A stretch of DNA of 64,000 nt from CAVTND01 sp963735955 (GCA_963735955.1 CAVTND010000009.1:215822-279821); one strand, 5' to 3'. Counted from the first letter of the stretch, positions 9,557 through 20,339 are shown. Notes: generated from the letters alone by a model not told the origin. Translations and numbers: made by a program.

Positions 9557-10339
9557 ATGAAACTTGACCAGCGTGTGGTCGTTATCACCGGGGCCGCGCA
9601 GGGCATCGGTGCGTCCTGTGCCCGTCAGTTTGCTGAGCAGGGTGCTCGGGTTGTGATGGGTGACCTCAATGAAGTTGGAGCCAGCGCGCTTGTCAAGGAC
9701 ATCGCCGCCGCCGGTGGCTACGCGAGCTTCAAGCGAACCGACGTCGCGAACTCGGCCGATTGCATCGCGCTGATCGATCACGCCGTCGCGCAGTTCGGCC
9801 GCATCGACGTGATGGTCAACAACGCCGGCATTGTCCACGCGGCCGAATTTCTCGACCTGAGCGAAGAAGATTTCGATCGCGTTCTACGCGTCAATCTCAA
9901 GGGCCCCTTCCTCTGCGCCCAGGCGGCGGCGCGCCAGATGCTGAAGCAGCCGGCGCGCGTAGATGGACAGCGCGGGGTCATCATCAACATGTCGAGTGTC
10001 AATGGCGTGCTGGCAATCGCCAATCAGGTCCCGTACACGGTCAGCAAGGGCGGACTGAATCAGCTGACCAAGGTGATGGCGCTGGCGCTCGCGCCCCAGG
10101 GTGTACGGGTCATGGGCATCGGTCCAGGGTCGATCGCGACCGAAATGCTCAAGACTGCCGTTCTGACCAACGAGGCGGCGCGCAACCGCATCCTGTCCCG
10201 CACTCCGCTCGGGCGTCTGGGTGAGCCAGACGAGATCGCCAGGATCGCGGTGTTCCTGGCCAGCGACGACGCCAGCTACCTGACCGGCACCACCGTCTAC
10301 CCGGACGGCGGTCGACTGGCGCTCAACTACACAATGTAG
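9557..10339 (+). CDS. Short-chain dehydrogenase/reductase (FabG-like)
   Basis: NAD(P)-dependent oxidoreductase, 260 residues. AAGGAGG at 9543-9549 precedes ATG 9557. It has the cofactor motif TGAAQGIGASCARQ, the structural NNAG, the catalytic Ser in INMSSVNG, Tyr-x-x-x-Lys in VPYTVSKGGLNQL, and the C-terminal PDGGRLALNYTM. The overall pattern is of 3-oxoacyl-ACP reductase-like SDRs, but neighbouring genes do not point to fatty-acid synthesis, so the substrate is open. It converges with phaM, 45 bp apart. Confidence 0.88.
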   Translation: MKLDQRVVVITGAAQGIGASCARQFAEQGARVVMGDLNEVGASALVKDIAAAGGYASFKRTDVANSADCIALIDHAVAQFGRIDVMVNNAGIVHAAEFLDLSEEDFDRVLRVNLKGPFLCAQAAARQMLKQPARVDGQRGVIINMSSVNGVLAIANQVPYTVSKGGLNQLTKVMALALAPQGVRVMGIGPGSIATEMLKTAVLTNEAARNRILSRTPLGRLGEPDEIARIAVFLASDDASYLTGTTVYPDGGRLALNYTM

Positions 10340-10384
10340 CTGCCGGGTCGCACAAGCCGCTGATCGTGCAGTTCGCGGTCCTGT

Positions 10385-11074
10385 CTAGCGCCGGACCTTC
10401 CGCTTGCGCTTCGTCTTCTTCGGTGCGGGCTTTTCTTCGGCCGCGGCAGCCGGCGCGGGCGCCGGTCCGGTGGCCACCTGTGCAATCTTGGAAAACTGGC
10501 CCTGCAGCGTGTCCCACCAGGCCGACGGATTGATCGGGCTGTCGGAGCCGCCGCTTGTCTTCGCGGTCGACGTCGGCCTGCGCCGACGCCGAACCGGCGC
10601 ACGGCGGGCCGGTGGCTCGGACTCCGCGGGCGTAGCTGTCTGCATCGCTGCCGCGTACATGTCTGGCGCCGGCATGTAGGACGCCGGTGCGGCCGGCACC
10701 GCTGCTTCGGCCGGCGCGCGCGCTCCCCGGCCGATGTTCGGCGGAAACATGCCGCCGCTCAGGCTGCGCAGGGTCGTGATCGTCGCGCGCTGCACTTCAA
10801 GGCTCTGGATATTGGCGCGCAACATGCTGGTATTCAGCTCCAGCCAATGCTCGACCGCGCGCAGATCGGCGATGCGCTTGTCGATCTCCTCGACACTGAG
10901 CGTGGGCGCCACCATGCTCGGCAATTGCTGTGGCAGTCGCGCCGCCATGGAGGCCAGATCACCCGGCGAAGGGATGCCCGGCAGGCCAGTCATGCTCCAG
11001 ACCTTCTTCATCATCTCGAGACCGTCGCCGATATTGCCAACGAGGGGCAGGCCGCCGATTCGGGTGCTTTTCAT
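10385..11074 (-). CDS. phaM: PhaM family polyhydroxyalkanoate granule regulatory protein
   Basis: In Ralstonia-type bacteria PhaM binds PHA synthase PhaC1 and DNA, activating the synthase and distributing granules to daughter cells. The 229-residue protein has the PhaM N-terminal region (GLEMMKKVWSMTGLPGIPSP, TLSVEEIDKRIADLRAVEHW, LELNTSMLRANIQSLEVQRA), an Ala/Pro-rich linker, and a strongly basic tail ending KKTKRKRKVRR suited to DNA binding. The short motif NPSAWWDTLQGQFSKIA before the tail is also typical. This supports a PHA-storing betaproteobacterial host. phaC and phaA/B are not in the window. Confidence 0.85.
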   Translation of the reverse strand: MKSTRIGGLPLVGNIGDGLEMMKKVWSMTGLPGIPSPGDLASMAARLPQQLPSMVAPTLSVEEIDKRIADLRAVEHWLELNTSMLRANIQSLEVQRATITTLRSLSGGMFPPNIGRGARAPAEAAVPAAPASYMPAPDMYAAAMQTATPAESEPPARRAPVRRRRRPTSTAKTSGGSDSPINPSAWWDTLQGQFSKIAQVATGPAPAPAAAAEEKPAPKKTKRKRKVRR

Positions 11075-11380
11075 CCGTCATCCTCCTGGGAACTGGTCCG
11101 CAGTCTGCTATCGGCGCGTATCGAGCGCAAGAGGCGCGACAACTTCATCGATCGCCCCGAAGGTCGATGCGCCGCCGACATCGAACATTTCGATCCTGAC
11201 TGGCAGACGCTGAACGGCGGGGGCCGTGCTCCGCTCTCGATCACCTTTCAGCGAGGCAAGCTTCATGGCAGCCTTGCGGCTCTCGGCAGCCGATCAATGG
11301 CGGAAGGAAGGCGGTATCTTAGGGACCGGAACTCCGGATAGGCTCGGTGTACCAACCGCGGTGGGCAGGAACCAGCAGCG
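11075..11380. other. Intergenic region between divergent phaM and DUF3108 genes
   Basis: 306 bp. Open frames here are short shadows without a recognisable domain. It should carry the two divergent promoters; I see no strong operator or hairpin. Confidence 0.4.
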
Positions 11381-12468
11381 ATGGATCGACGAGTCACAGG
11401 CGAGCGCGCGCAGGCCGGAACAATCTGGCGGAGCGGCTTCGTACTGCTCCTGGTGCTGGCCTTGCATGCCGCCTTCATCAATGGAATCAGGAACAGTCTT
11501 GCACTGGCGGGCCCGGCTGAGTTCACGCAGACGACCATGATGGCGGCGCTGCTGCGTCCACCACCCCGCCGATCGTACCGCCGCGCCCTGCACCGCCGAC
11601 CGCGCGCACTCCGACGATCGCCTCCAAGCCTCTTCCCGCCCCAATCCCACCTGCGCCAATTGCACCGGAACCGGCGCCGGAGTCTGCGCCGGTCGAATCG
11701 CCCGAAGTCGCGATTCCTGAGGTCGCGACTCCCGAGGTCGCCACCGAAGCCCCGTCGCCGCAGGCCAATGCAAACAAGCTGCCAACTCAGGGACGAATTG
11801 CCTATCGCACCGTCTACTCGCGCATGGCTGGCATGGAGGCAATGACTTTTGTCGACTGGGCCATCGATCGCGAGAAATCGCGCTATGAATTGTGGCTGCG
11901 AACCGTTGATCCGGTCGGCCTGCTCGACCTGCGATCGAATGGGGAACTGAGACCATTCGGTATCGCGCCGTTCAAGTACGTCGAGCGGATCGACATCGTC
12001 AATCGCCAGCTGTCGGTCGAATTCGACTGGGTTGCGAGCCTTGCACATTTCGCCGGACGCGGAGCGGGTGAGCCGGCGCAGTTTGCCGAGGGGACGCAGG
12101 ATCCGCTGTCGCTGCAGTTTCACCTGCCGCTGCTGGCGCAAACCTACCCCTGGCGATTCACGCCGGGCGCCGAAATCCAGTTTTCGGTCGCGCGCCGCCG
12201 CATCGAAACCTACACGTTCACCGTGGTTGGATATGAAACCATCCAGGTGCGCGACCGGGACATCAATACCCTGAAGATCGAACGCCGCAAGGGACCGGGC
12301 GCGAACCGCCAGGTCGAACTGTGGATGGCCCCGGAATTTGACTGGCTGCCCGCGCGGCTGCGCTTCGTCGACGCCAACGACGAAGTGTGGGAAAGCGTGC
12401 TCGCGCACCTGCCCGGAAGCGAGCAGCCACCGCCCGAGCCGGTTCGTCAGCAGCGCGCCGATCCCTAG
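11381..12468 (+). CDS. DUF3108 domain protein, frameshifted
   Basis: Single-span inner-membrane protein with a periplasmic DUF3108 domain (family function unknown, common in Burkholderiales). From ATG 11381 it opens with a membrane segment (GFVLLLVLALHAAFINGI). At about 11550-11570 the frame is lost: the continuation lies one frame back and reads a Pro/Ala-rich linker (PPIVPPRPAPPTARTPT, then SPEVAIPEVATPEVATEAPS) leading into the domain GRIAYRTVYSRMAGMEAMTF ... QTYPWRFTPGAEIQFSVA ... NTLKIERRKG ... MAPEFDWLPARLRFVD. One missing base explains it. The stop codon TAG at 12466-12468 lies inside the left end of the repeat element at 12465. Confidence 0.8.
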
Positions 12469-12632
12469 TGGCCTGTAACAGTCGATTCGGGACTGAAAGG
12501 CAGGCCCGGGCGAGGCGAGTGCGCGAAGCGAGCCGCGTCGAATAGCTCTCGCATATTCGCAAGGCGAGCGACAAAGCAATCGGCCGCCCCGGCCTGCAAG
12601 GCAGTTCTGAATTGGCTGTTACAGGCCACTAG
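12465..12632. repeat. 168-bp palindromic MITE-like element bracketed by CTAG
   Basis: The ends are exact inverted repeats: CTAGTGGCCTGTAACAG at 12465-12481 and its reverse complement at 12616-12632. Similarity continues imperfectly inward for about 45 bp per arm. The interior has no open gene. The outer CTAG on both sides fits a 4-bp target duplication (the YTAR target of IS5-type elements). The element fills the gap between the convergent DUF3108 and indolepyruvate oxidoreductase genes, and its left CTAG supplies the DUF3108 stop codon. A 26-bp identical stretch recurs at 24071-24096. The large hairpin could also terminate transcription from both sides. Confidence 0.7.
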
Positions 12633-12660
12633 TACCGGGGCAAGGACGCCAGGGACAAGC

Positions 12661-15600
12661 CTAGGCGGCGCGGACCGGCATCTGAATCACCTGCGCGCTC
12701 TGCTGTCCGCGCAGGCGTGCAAGCAGGGCGCTCCACTTCAGGCGCGCAGCGGCCAGGTTTTTCTCCTTGATGTGCCCGTAGCCACGGATCTCATCGGGAA
12801 TTTTCGCCAGTTCGATTGCCACCGCGTGGTTGTCGGCCGCGAGCCGCGTCAGCAGTTCGTCGACCAGCGCTTCGTAGTCGGTGATCAGTTGACGTTCAGT
12901 GCGGCGCTCCGCGCTGCGGCCGAAAATGTCGAACACGCCGGCGCGCAGGAACTTCAGGCGCGCGAGCACGCCAAACACCGGCATGATCCAGGGACCAAAG
13001 TGCATCTTCTTCACGCGCCCGGTCGCCGGATCCGGTTTGGCGAGCAACGGTGGCGCCAGATGGAACGCCAGCTTGTAGGGTTTGCCATCGAGGCCCTCGA
13101 ACTGGGCCGCGATGCGAGCGCGGAATGCCGGATCTGAGTGCAGACGCGCGACTTCGTACTCGTCCTTGATCGCCAGCAGCTTGAAGTAATAGCGGGCGAC
13201 CGCCTCGGTGAGCAGGCTCGACTGCAGCCGGTCCGATTCGACCTTGCGTACGCGCTCGACCAGCTCGGCATAGCGCCGGGCATAGGCCGCATTCTGGTAA
13301 CCGGTCAAAAACTCGACCCGGCGCGCGACGATGTCTTCAAGCGTCGAGGCGATGCGTTTCAGCTCGACCACCTTGCTTGACGACTCCGGGAAGGCGGCAC
13401 GCTTGACCGCGTCCAGGTCGTGCGCTGCGTAACGGCCCCACTCGAAAGCCCGCTTGTTGGCCTCGACCGCGATCGCATTGAGCTCGATCGCGCGCGACAG
13501 TGTTTCGTGCGCGAGCGGCAGCCAGCCCTTCTGCCAGGCGAATCCAAGCACGAACGGGTTGGTGTAGATCGCGTCGCCCATCAGCGCCGTTACCAGGCCG
13601 TTGGCGTCGACAAACGCGCAGTCGGCGTCGTTGCCGATCGCCTCGCGCAGTTCGCGGGTGATGTTCGATCCGCCGAACTGCCAGTTCGGATTGCTCACGA
13701 AGTCGGCGGTCGGCGTCTCTGAGGTATTCGCCACCAGGCGGGTGCGCCCGGGCCGGATCTTGGACAAGGCCTCGTTGCTAGAGGTCACGATCAAATCGCA
13801 GCCGATGATCAGATCGGCTTCGCCCATCGCAATGCGCGTCGCAAACAGATCCTCGGGCCGGGGCGCAATCTGGACATGCGAGAACACGGCACCGCCCTTC
13901 TGCGCCAGGCCCGCCATGTCCAGCACCGAAAGTCCTCGGCCCTCAATGTGTGCGGCCATGCCAAGCAGTTGACCGATCGTCACCACGCCGGTGCCACCCA
14001 CGCCCGTGATGACCACGCCGAAGGCGCCGTGGGCCGGCAGCGCCGGAATCGCCGGCTCGGGCAGTGCAGGCACGGCCTGTGTCGCGGCGGCCTTGCCCTT
14101 GCGCAATTTGCCGCCCTCGACCGTGACAAAACTCGGACAGAAACCGTTCAGGCACGAGTAATCCTTGTTGCAGCTTGACTGGTTGATCTGCCGCTTGCGG
14201 CCGAATTCGGTTTCAAGCGGTTCGACCGACAGGCAGTTCGACTTCACGCTGCAATCGCCGCAGCCCTCACAAACCAGTTCGTTAATGACAACGCGCTTGG
14301 CAGGGTCCGGAAACGCCGTGTGCTGCGCGGTGTTTTTCTTGCGGCGGCGCCGCTTTTCAGACGCGCAGGTCTGGTCGTAGACCAGCACCGACACGTCGGG
14401 GTACTCGCGCAGTTCGCGTTGGATGCGGTCGAGCTCGTCGCGGTGATGCACGGTCACGCCCGGCGCCAGCTTCCAGGCATCTCCGGTGGCGCCGTGCGCG
14501 TTGACTGCGGAATGATCAAGCTCGGTCACGCGGTCGTACTTCTTCGGCTCGTCGGTGACGATCACGATCTTGCGCACGCCTTCGGCGTACATCTGCTGCG
14601 TGATCTTCGGCGCAGTGATCTGGCCGTCGGTAGGCTGGCCGCCGGTCATCGCGACCGCATCGTTGAACAGGATCTTGTAGGTGATTGGCACGTTGGCCGC
14701 CACGGCGGCCCGTACCGCCAGCGAGCCGGAGTGGAAGTAGGTGCCGTCACCGAGATTGGCGAAGATGTGCTTCTCATGGGTAAATGGCGCCTGCCCGATC
14801 CAGGGCACGCCTTCGCCACCCATCTGGGTGTAGGTCTGGGTATTGCGGTCCATCCAGACCACCATGTAATGGCAGCCGATACCCGCCACTGCGCGCGATC
14901 CCTCGGGCACGACGGTCGAGGTGTTGTGCGGGCAGCCCGAGCAGTACCACGGCGTGCGCTCAGTCACCACGCGCGGCTTGGCGAGTGCGCGTTCCTTGGC
15001 TTCGATGATCGCCAGCCTCGCCTGCATCCGGGCCCGCACCTCGGCCGGCAATTGCATCTTGCCGATGCGCGCGACGATCGCCTTGGAGACGATCGCCGGT
15101 GAAAACTCGTAGTGCGCGGGCAGGATCCAGTTGCCCTGCGGTACGGCCCACTCGCCGCCGTCTTTCTCGTCGAACTTGCCGATCACGCGCGGGACTCGTT
15201 TCCCGGTTCCGATCCAGGAGAACAGTTCCTCCTTCAACTGGTACTCGATGAACTGGCGTTTTTCCTCGACCACGAGGATCTCCTCCAGGCCTTCGGCAAA
15301 GGAACGGATCGCCGTGGCTTCCAGCGGCCACACCATGCCGCATTTGAAGACCCGGATGCCGACGTCCTTGCAGGTCTGTTCGTCGAATCCGAGGTCGGCC
15401 AGCGCCTGACGCAGGTCCAGATAGGCCTTGCCGCTGGCGACGATGCCGAAGCGGGCGTGCGGCGAATCGATGACCGTGTGATTCAGCTTGTTGGCGCGGC
15501 AATAGGCAAGCGCGGCGTACAGCTTGTAGTCGAGCAGGCGCGCCTCGAGCTCGAGCGGCGTATCGGGCCAGCGGATGTTGAGGCCGCCAGCGCGGCATTG

Positions 15601-16328
15601 CGAAGTCGGTCGGAATTCGCAGGTCGACGCGCTGCGGATCGACCATCACCGAGGCTGAGGCTTCCACCACCTCGGTCACGGTCTTCATGCGCGACCCAGA
15701 CGCCGGCATAGCGGCTCATCGCAAAACCGTGCAGTCCGAGGTCGAGATACTCCTGCACCGTCGCCGGGTACAGCACCGGGATCATGCAGGCCTTGAAGAT
15801 GTGATCGGACTGGTGCGGCAGGGTTGACGACTTCGCGCCGTGGTCGTCCCCCGCCAGGGCGAGTACACCACCGTGCCGGCTGGTGCCGGCCGCGTTGGCA
15901 TGCTTGAAGACGTCGCAGCAGCGATCGACGCCCGGCCCCTTGCCGTACCACATTGCAAACACGCCGTCGTATTTCGCGCCCTCGTACATGTTGACCTGCT
16001 GCGTGCCCCAGACACTGGTGGCGGCGAGGTCTTCGTTCAGTCCGGGCTGGAAGCGCACGTTATGGCGTTCAAGGTGCTTGGCTGCCTTCCACGCGGTCTG
16101 GTCAATGCCCCCGAGTGGCGAGCCGCGATAGCCGCTGATGAAACCCGCGGTATTCAGGCCGTCGAGCTGATCGCGGCTGCGCTGCAGCATCGTCAGCCGG
16201 ATCAGCGCCTGCGTGCCGCTCATGTAGGCACGGCCGCGGTCCAGCGTCCACTTGTCGTCGAGGGTGGCGTCCGTCAGCGCGCGGCGGACGGCATCGGAAA
16301 GAGGGGCGTTCATCGATACTCCTGCCAA
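12661..16328 (-). CDS. Fused indolepyruvate ferredoxin oxidoreductase (IorAB type), two frameshifts
   Basis: Oxidatively decarboxylates aryl-pyruvates such as indolepyruvate to acyl-CoA. About 1,220 residues if repaired, normal for the single-chain proteobacterial form. ATG 16328 (MAGVSMNAPLS) or 16313. The N-terminal pyrimidine-binding part is DKWTLDRGRAYMSGTQALIR ... GYRGSPLGGID. The TPP part is CSGCPHNTST and LGDGTYFHSGSLA. A ferredoxin-like CEGCGDCSVKSNC with further Cys follows, then the gamma domain GVGGTGVVTIGQLLGMAAH. Two single-base insertions near 15690 (after YAGVWVA) and 15590 (after DFAMP) put the roughly 35-residue stretch TVTEVVEASASVMVDPQRVD and following in a third frame. All pieces match the family, so the gene is probably intact in the organism. 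Confidence 0.9.
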
Positions 16329-16599
16329 AAATCGTGTTCTTGGGAGCGCGGCGATCGGGAGGGGTTCCCCCTAGCCGTGCGGCCGGAACGCATCTTGTGA
16401 ATGCGGTCGGTCGTAGCTCCTCAGCCGCGAATGATTCAGCGCTGCGAGCGGTCGCAAGCGTAACACTCCGTCAAGCCGACTGCCCCTGATTTCGTGAGTC
16501 AAACCGATGCACGGTGCCGACCCGCTGCGCCGACCCGAGGCGCGCCAGACACGAACGCGCGCGTATGCTGCACGGCGTCCAGTGTGCCCGGATCTGCAG

Positions 16600-18630
16600 A
16601 TGCTTCGAACTGCCAGTTTCGTCGCAGCGCTCAGTGTCTCGCTCGGTGTCGGCACTGTGGCGTTCGCAGCGACCACCCTTGAACTGGGCGGGCTGTCGAA
16701 GAGTGTGGATGCCTGTGTCGACTTCGACGAGTTCGTCAACGGATCCTGGAAACAGTTCACCGCGATCCCGGCCGATCGCGCCCGCATCGGCAGCTTTGAC
16801 ACATTGCGCGATGAAAGCCGGCAGGTGGTTGAGCGGGCGCTCGTCTTCGCCTTGCGCGATCCGGCTCGCCTCGACACGCCCGGCAAGCGACTCGCGGCGG
16901 CCTACTACGCGAGCGGAATGGATATCGCCGCGATTGAAAGGCGCGGCCTGACATCGCTCCAACCGCTGCTCGGCGAGATCGACGGACTGACCCAGCGCTC
17001 GCGCCTGCCGGTGCTGCTTGCCGCGCTTGCGCAGGCGCGGATCGAAGCGCCGCTTAGGGTCACCGTTGCCGCAGACCCGAAGGACAAGCGGCGCTACATC
17101 ATCGTGCTCGACCAGAGCGGACTCGGCTTGCCGGATCGCGATGACTACGTGCTTGACGATGCGCGCACCCGCGAATTGCGCCAGGCCTATGGCGCCTATC
17201 GCCTGCGCCTTGCCCGGCTTGCCGGATCGTCTGATGCAGTCGCCGCCGCGCGGCTGGACTATGCCCTCGAAGTCAATCTGGCCAAGGCGTCGATGTCCCG
17301 GATTGCACGCCGTGATCCGAACGCGACCTACAGGTTGTTCACATTGGACTCGCTCGCGAAATTCGCGCCCGGACTCGACTGGGAGGTGTACTTCGATGAA
17401 CTGGGTGTCGCCCAGCCGGGCGAATTCAATGTCGCGTCGCCCGAATTCGTAAAGGAAGTCGCGCGACTCGCCGCCACTGCACCACTGGAACAATGGCGTG
17501 CCTACCTGAAGCAGCAGTTGCTCGATGCGGCCGCGCCGGCGCTGCCCGCCGCTTTCGTCGACGCCCGCTTCGCTTATCGCGGCAAGGCGATCCAGGGCCT
17601 CGAGCAACCGCCCCCCCGTGCCGAGCAGGTCATCGGCCTGATAACCGGTCCATCGGGAGCCGAGCCCCTGGCCCATGGCCTGGGCCAGCTGTATGTCGAT
17701 CAGGTCTTTTCAGTCGATGCGAAGGCGCGTGCGATCGCCATGATCGGCGACATCAAGGTGGCGATGCGAACGCGCATCGAGAATCTTGACTGGATGAGCG
17801 CATCGACCAAGGAGCGGGCCGTGCGCAAGCTCGATGCCATGTCGATGAAGATCGGCTACCCCGACCACTGGAAGTCATACGAGCGGCTCGAGATCGAGCC
17901 CGATGACTTCGCAGGCAACTGGCTGCGGGCTAATTCCTGGGAGTACGACCAGCGCGTCGCCGACCTCGTGCGCCCGGTTGACCGCGGGCGCTGGTTCACG
18001 TCTCCGCACGTGGTCAACGCATTTGCCGGCGGGCTCAACGAGATCGTCTTTCCGGCAGCGATCCTGCAACCGCCATTTTTTTATCCGCAGGGCGACGATG
18101 CGGCCAACTACGGCGCCATCGGCGCGGTGATCGGACATGAGATCACGCATCATTTCGACGATCGCGGGCGGCAGTTCGACGAATACGGCAACCTGGTCGA
18201 CTGGTGGACGCCTGCAGACGCTGCCGCCTACAAGGAGCGTGCCGCAGCGCTCGCCAATCAGTACTCCGCCTACAAGCCCTTGCCGGGGCAAGCGATCAAC
18301 GGACAGCAAACGCTCGGCGAGAACATCTCGGATCTGGGTGGCATCAAGGTCGCCTTCGACGCGTTCCAGCTCCTCAACGCGCGCGCACCGGCGCCAAGCA
18401 TCGACGGCTACACGCCTGAGCAGCGCTTCTTCCTGTCCTATGCAACGATCTGGCGCGGCAAGTACCGGAACGCTGCCATGCTCGATCAGCTCCGTACCGG
18501 CCGCCATTCACCGTCGCGCTACCGCGTACTGGGACCGCTCGCCAATTTTCCGGCCTTCGGCGAGGCGTTCGGTTGCGGGCCGGGAGCGCCGATGCTGCGC
18601 CCTGTCAATGAGCAGATCCTGATCTGGTAG
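16600..18630 (+). CDS. M13 family (neprilysin/PepO-like) zinc metallopeptidase
   Basis: Endopeptidase acting on oligopeptides outside the cytoplasm. The ATG at 16600 gives a signal peptide (MLRTASFVAALSVSLGVGTVAFA); the frame is open upstream to 16507 but that extension is Arg-rich and unlikely. The mature part starts with the M13_N pattern (VDACVDFDEFVNGSWKQFTA). The zinc site is VIGHEITHHFDDRGRQFDEY, with HExxH at residues 513-517, and the downstream Glu ligand is in GENISDLGGIKVAFDAF. The C-terminus (YRVLGPLANFPAFGEAFGC) is also standard. 676 residues, full length for the family. Confidence 0.93.
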   Translation: MLRTASFVAALSVSLGVGTVAFAATTLELGGLSKSVDACVDFDEFVNGSWKQFTAIPADRARIGSFDTLRDESRQVVERALVFALRDPARLDTPGKRLAAAYYASGMDIAAIERRGLTSLQPLLGEIDGLTQRSRLPVLLAALAQARIEAPLRVTVAADPKDKRRYIIVLDQSGLGLPDRDDYVLDDARTRELRQAYGAYRLRLARLAGSSDAVAAARLDYALEVNLAKASMSRIARRDPNATYRLFTLDSLAKFAPGLDWEVYFDELGVAQPGEFNVASPEFVKEVARLAATAPLEQWRAYLKQQLLDAAAPALPAAFVDARFAYRGKAIQGLEQPPPRAEQVIGLITGPSGAEPLAHGLGQLYVDQVFSVDAKARAIAMIGDIKVAMRTRIENLDWMSASTKERAVRKLDAMSMKIGYPDHWKSYERLEIEPDDFAGNWLRANSWEYDQRVADLVRPVDRGRWFTSPHVVNAFAGGLNEIVFPAAILQPPFFYPQGDDAANYGAIGAVIGHEITHHFDDRGRQFDEYGNLVDWWTPADAAAYKERAAALANQYSAYKPLPGQAINGQQTLGENISDLGGIKVAFDAFQLLNARAPAPSIDGYTPEQRFFLSYATIWRGKYRNAAMLDQLRTGRHSPSRYRVLGPLANFPAFGEAFGCGPGAPMLRPVNEQILIW

Positions 18631-18668
18631 TCGAGCGGCGGGAGAGAACCGGGCGCCGTTAGCAGTGG

Positions 18669-19079
18669 CTAGGCCATGGGCATCGACTGGCCATCCTTGA
18701 GCCGCAGCCAGCCGCGTGCGATCCGGTAGATCGCCCAGACGCCGAGCGCGAAGAAGCCGACGATCCAGGTTGCGAATCCGATCAGGATCGGGATCAGCAC
18801 AATCGAAACCAGCATCACGATCACAAACCACATCAATGCGTACCAGAAGGTGCGGATCTGCCATGAAAAATGCGATTCGAGGTAAGTGCCTTTTGCTTCA
18901 CCTCGTTTCACATAATTGATGATGACCGCGATGATCGATGGCCAGCCGAAGATGAATGTGCCGATCACGCTGGCGGCGCCGAACGCGCCGATGACCAGGC
19001 TCAGGGTGTGCAATGCGTAGACGACATGCGTGGTCGTGACCAGCGACTCGGGCGGAGTGGTAGTGGACGTAGCGCTCAT
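18669..19079 (-). CDS. DUF4870-like small membrane protein
   Basis: 136 residues with three predicted membrane segments: ALHTLSLVIGAFGAASVIG, a central one around WYALMWFVIVMLVSIVLIP, and ATWIVGFFALGVWAIYRIA. The loop VKRGEAKGTYLESHFSWQIR and the C-terminal ARGWLRLKDGQ fit the DUF4870 type of inner-membrane protein. Function is unknown. It lies 60 bp downstream of the M48 peptidase gene on the same strand and could be its last operon member. Confidence 0.75.
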   Translation of the reverse strand: MSATSTTTPPESLVTTTHVVYALHTLSLVIGAFGAASVIGTFIFGWPSIIAVIINYVKRGEAKGTYLESHFSWQIRTFWYALMWFVIVMLVSIVLIPILIGFATWIVGFFALGVWAIYRIARGWLRLKDGQSMPMA

Positions 19080-19139
19080 CGGCGGCTCCAGGAAAAAGAG
19101 CGCGGAGCATAGCGCCGGATCGGTGCGGCTCGCGGCCGG

Positions 19140-20339
19140 TCACGGCGCGGGCGCCTTGCCGTGCGCCGCTTTCCAGTCCATCGCGACGCGGACGCGGCGC
19201 TCCACCGACGGGTGCGAATAGAACAGGAACTCCTGCACCGGCGTCGGACGGGGGTAGCGGTACTCGGCGGTCTTGACCAGCGCGCTGGCCAGGGCGTCCG
19301 GCAGGTCCGTGGTGTCGAGCGAGTACTGGTCGGCCTGCAACTCGCCGACGCGCGTGAAGCCGTTGATGATCGGCAGGCTGAGTACTGAAAGCAAAGACAC
19401 GAGCACCATGACGACCGGCAGACCGGCCGGACTGGACAACGGAGCGCGGCTGCCGATTGCGATCGCCGCCCGGCCGTAAGCCCGGTCCACGATCAGAAAC
19501 GCCAGCATCGCCAGCAGCGACATCAGGGCGGTGCGGCTCCAGACATGGTGCAGCCGGTAGTGACCGATCTCGTGCGCCGTGACCGCGCGGACCTCGTCGA
19601 GCGACGCGCCCTTGAGTGCCACATCGGAAATCGCGATGCGGGCGGAAGGTCCGATACCGCTGACGTTCGCTGTGAAGTTATTTGATTGCCGGGAACCGTC
19701 GTAGACGTGAATTCGGTCCGGTGAAATGCCGGCATCGCGCGCCATGCCACTCAGTGCGGACTTCACCGGGCCGTCAGCGAGCGGCTTGAATTCGTTGAAC
19801 AGCGGCTGAATCGCAACCGGGGCGATCAGCAGGAACACCGCGATTCCGACGGCGGCCAGTCCGCCCGACCAGACCCACCAGCGTCGTCCGGTCCGGCGCA
19901 TCAGCGCATAGACGCCGACGAAGAACAAGCCGGCCAGTGGCGCCGAGACCACGATCCCGATTGCGGCCTGCTTCAGTGCATCCGCAAACGGCTGCGAGGT
20001 GCGGCCGTAATCGAGCAGCCGCCACCAGTCCTCGTACATCGACCACGGCAGGGACAGCAGTCCGGCCAGCAGGAAGTACACGGTGCTGACGACGAAGGCG
20101 CGCACGTTGGCGCCGCGCCGGCCCAGTTTCGCCTCGGTGCGTTCGAGCAGGCCCGAGCGCACGATCAGCCAGGCCACCGCGATCGCCATCAGCAGGTTCC
20201 ACAAAATCAGCCAGTGACTGCCGGCCGTGAACTGCGCCGACTTGTTCAGGACGTCGGCGCCGAGCGCATCGATGTAGGCCGCGGTCGCGGCTTGGGGATC
20301 AAAGGCCACGGCGTGGCTCCGGAGCAAGTGTCGAATCAA
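19140..20339 (-). CDS. M48 family metallopeptidase (CAAX protease/Ste24-like)
   Basis: Integral membrane zinc protease. About 399 residues with at least six hydrophobic segments. The catalytic motif is VTAHEIGHYRLHH, the third ligand Glu is in GELQADQYSLD, and the end FLFYSHPSVERRVRVAMDWK is typical of the Ste24/HtpX-like CAAX prenyl protease 1 group, here in a bacterium without prenylated CAAX proteins. The only start upstream of the conserved part is TTG at 20339, which overlaps the TGA of the 3-hydroxyacyl-CoA dehydrogenase gene (TTGA), or a later GTG. The start is therefore uncertain. Confidence 0.88.
   Translation of the reverse strand: MIRHLLRSHAVAFDPQAATAAYIDALGADVLNKSAQFTAGSHWLILWNLLMAIAVAWLIVRSGLLERTEAKLGRRGANVRAFVVSTVYFLLAGLLSLPWSMYEDWWRLLDYGRTSQPFADALKQAAIGIVVSAPLAGLFFVGVYALMRRTGRRWWVWSGGLAAVGIAVFLLIAPVAIQPLFNEFKPLADGPVKSALSGMARDAGISPDRIHVYDGSRQSNNFTANVSGIGPSARIAISDVALKGASLDEVRAVTAHEIGHYRLHHVWSRTALMSLLAMLAFLIVDRAYGRAAIAIGSRAPLSSPAGLPVVMVLVSLLSVLSLPIINGFTRVGELQADQYSLDTTDLPDALASALVKTAEYRYPRPTPVQEFLFYSHPSVERRVRVAMDWKAAHGKAPAP

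Noticed and set aside
11263..12579. 438-codon minus-strand frame
   Set aside because: Antisense to the DUF3108 gene and runs into the repeat element; no recognisable domain.
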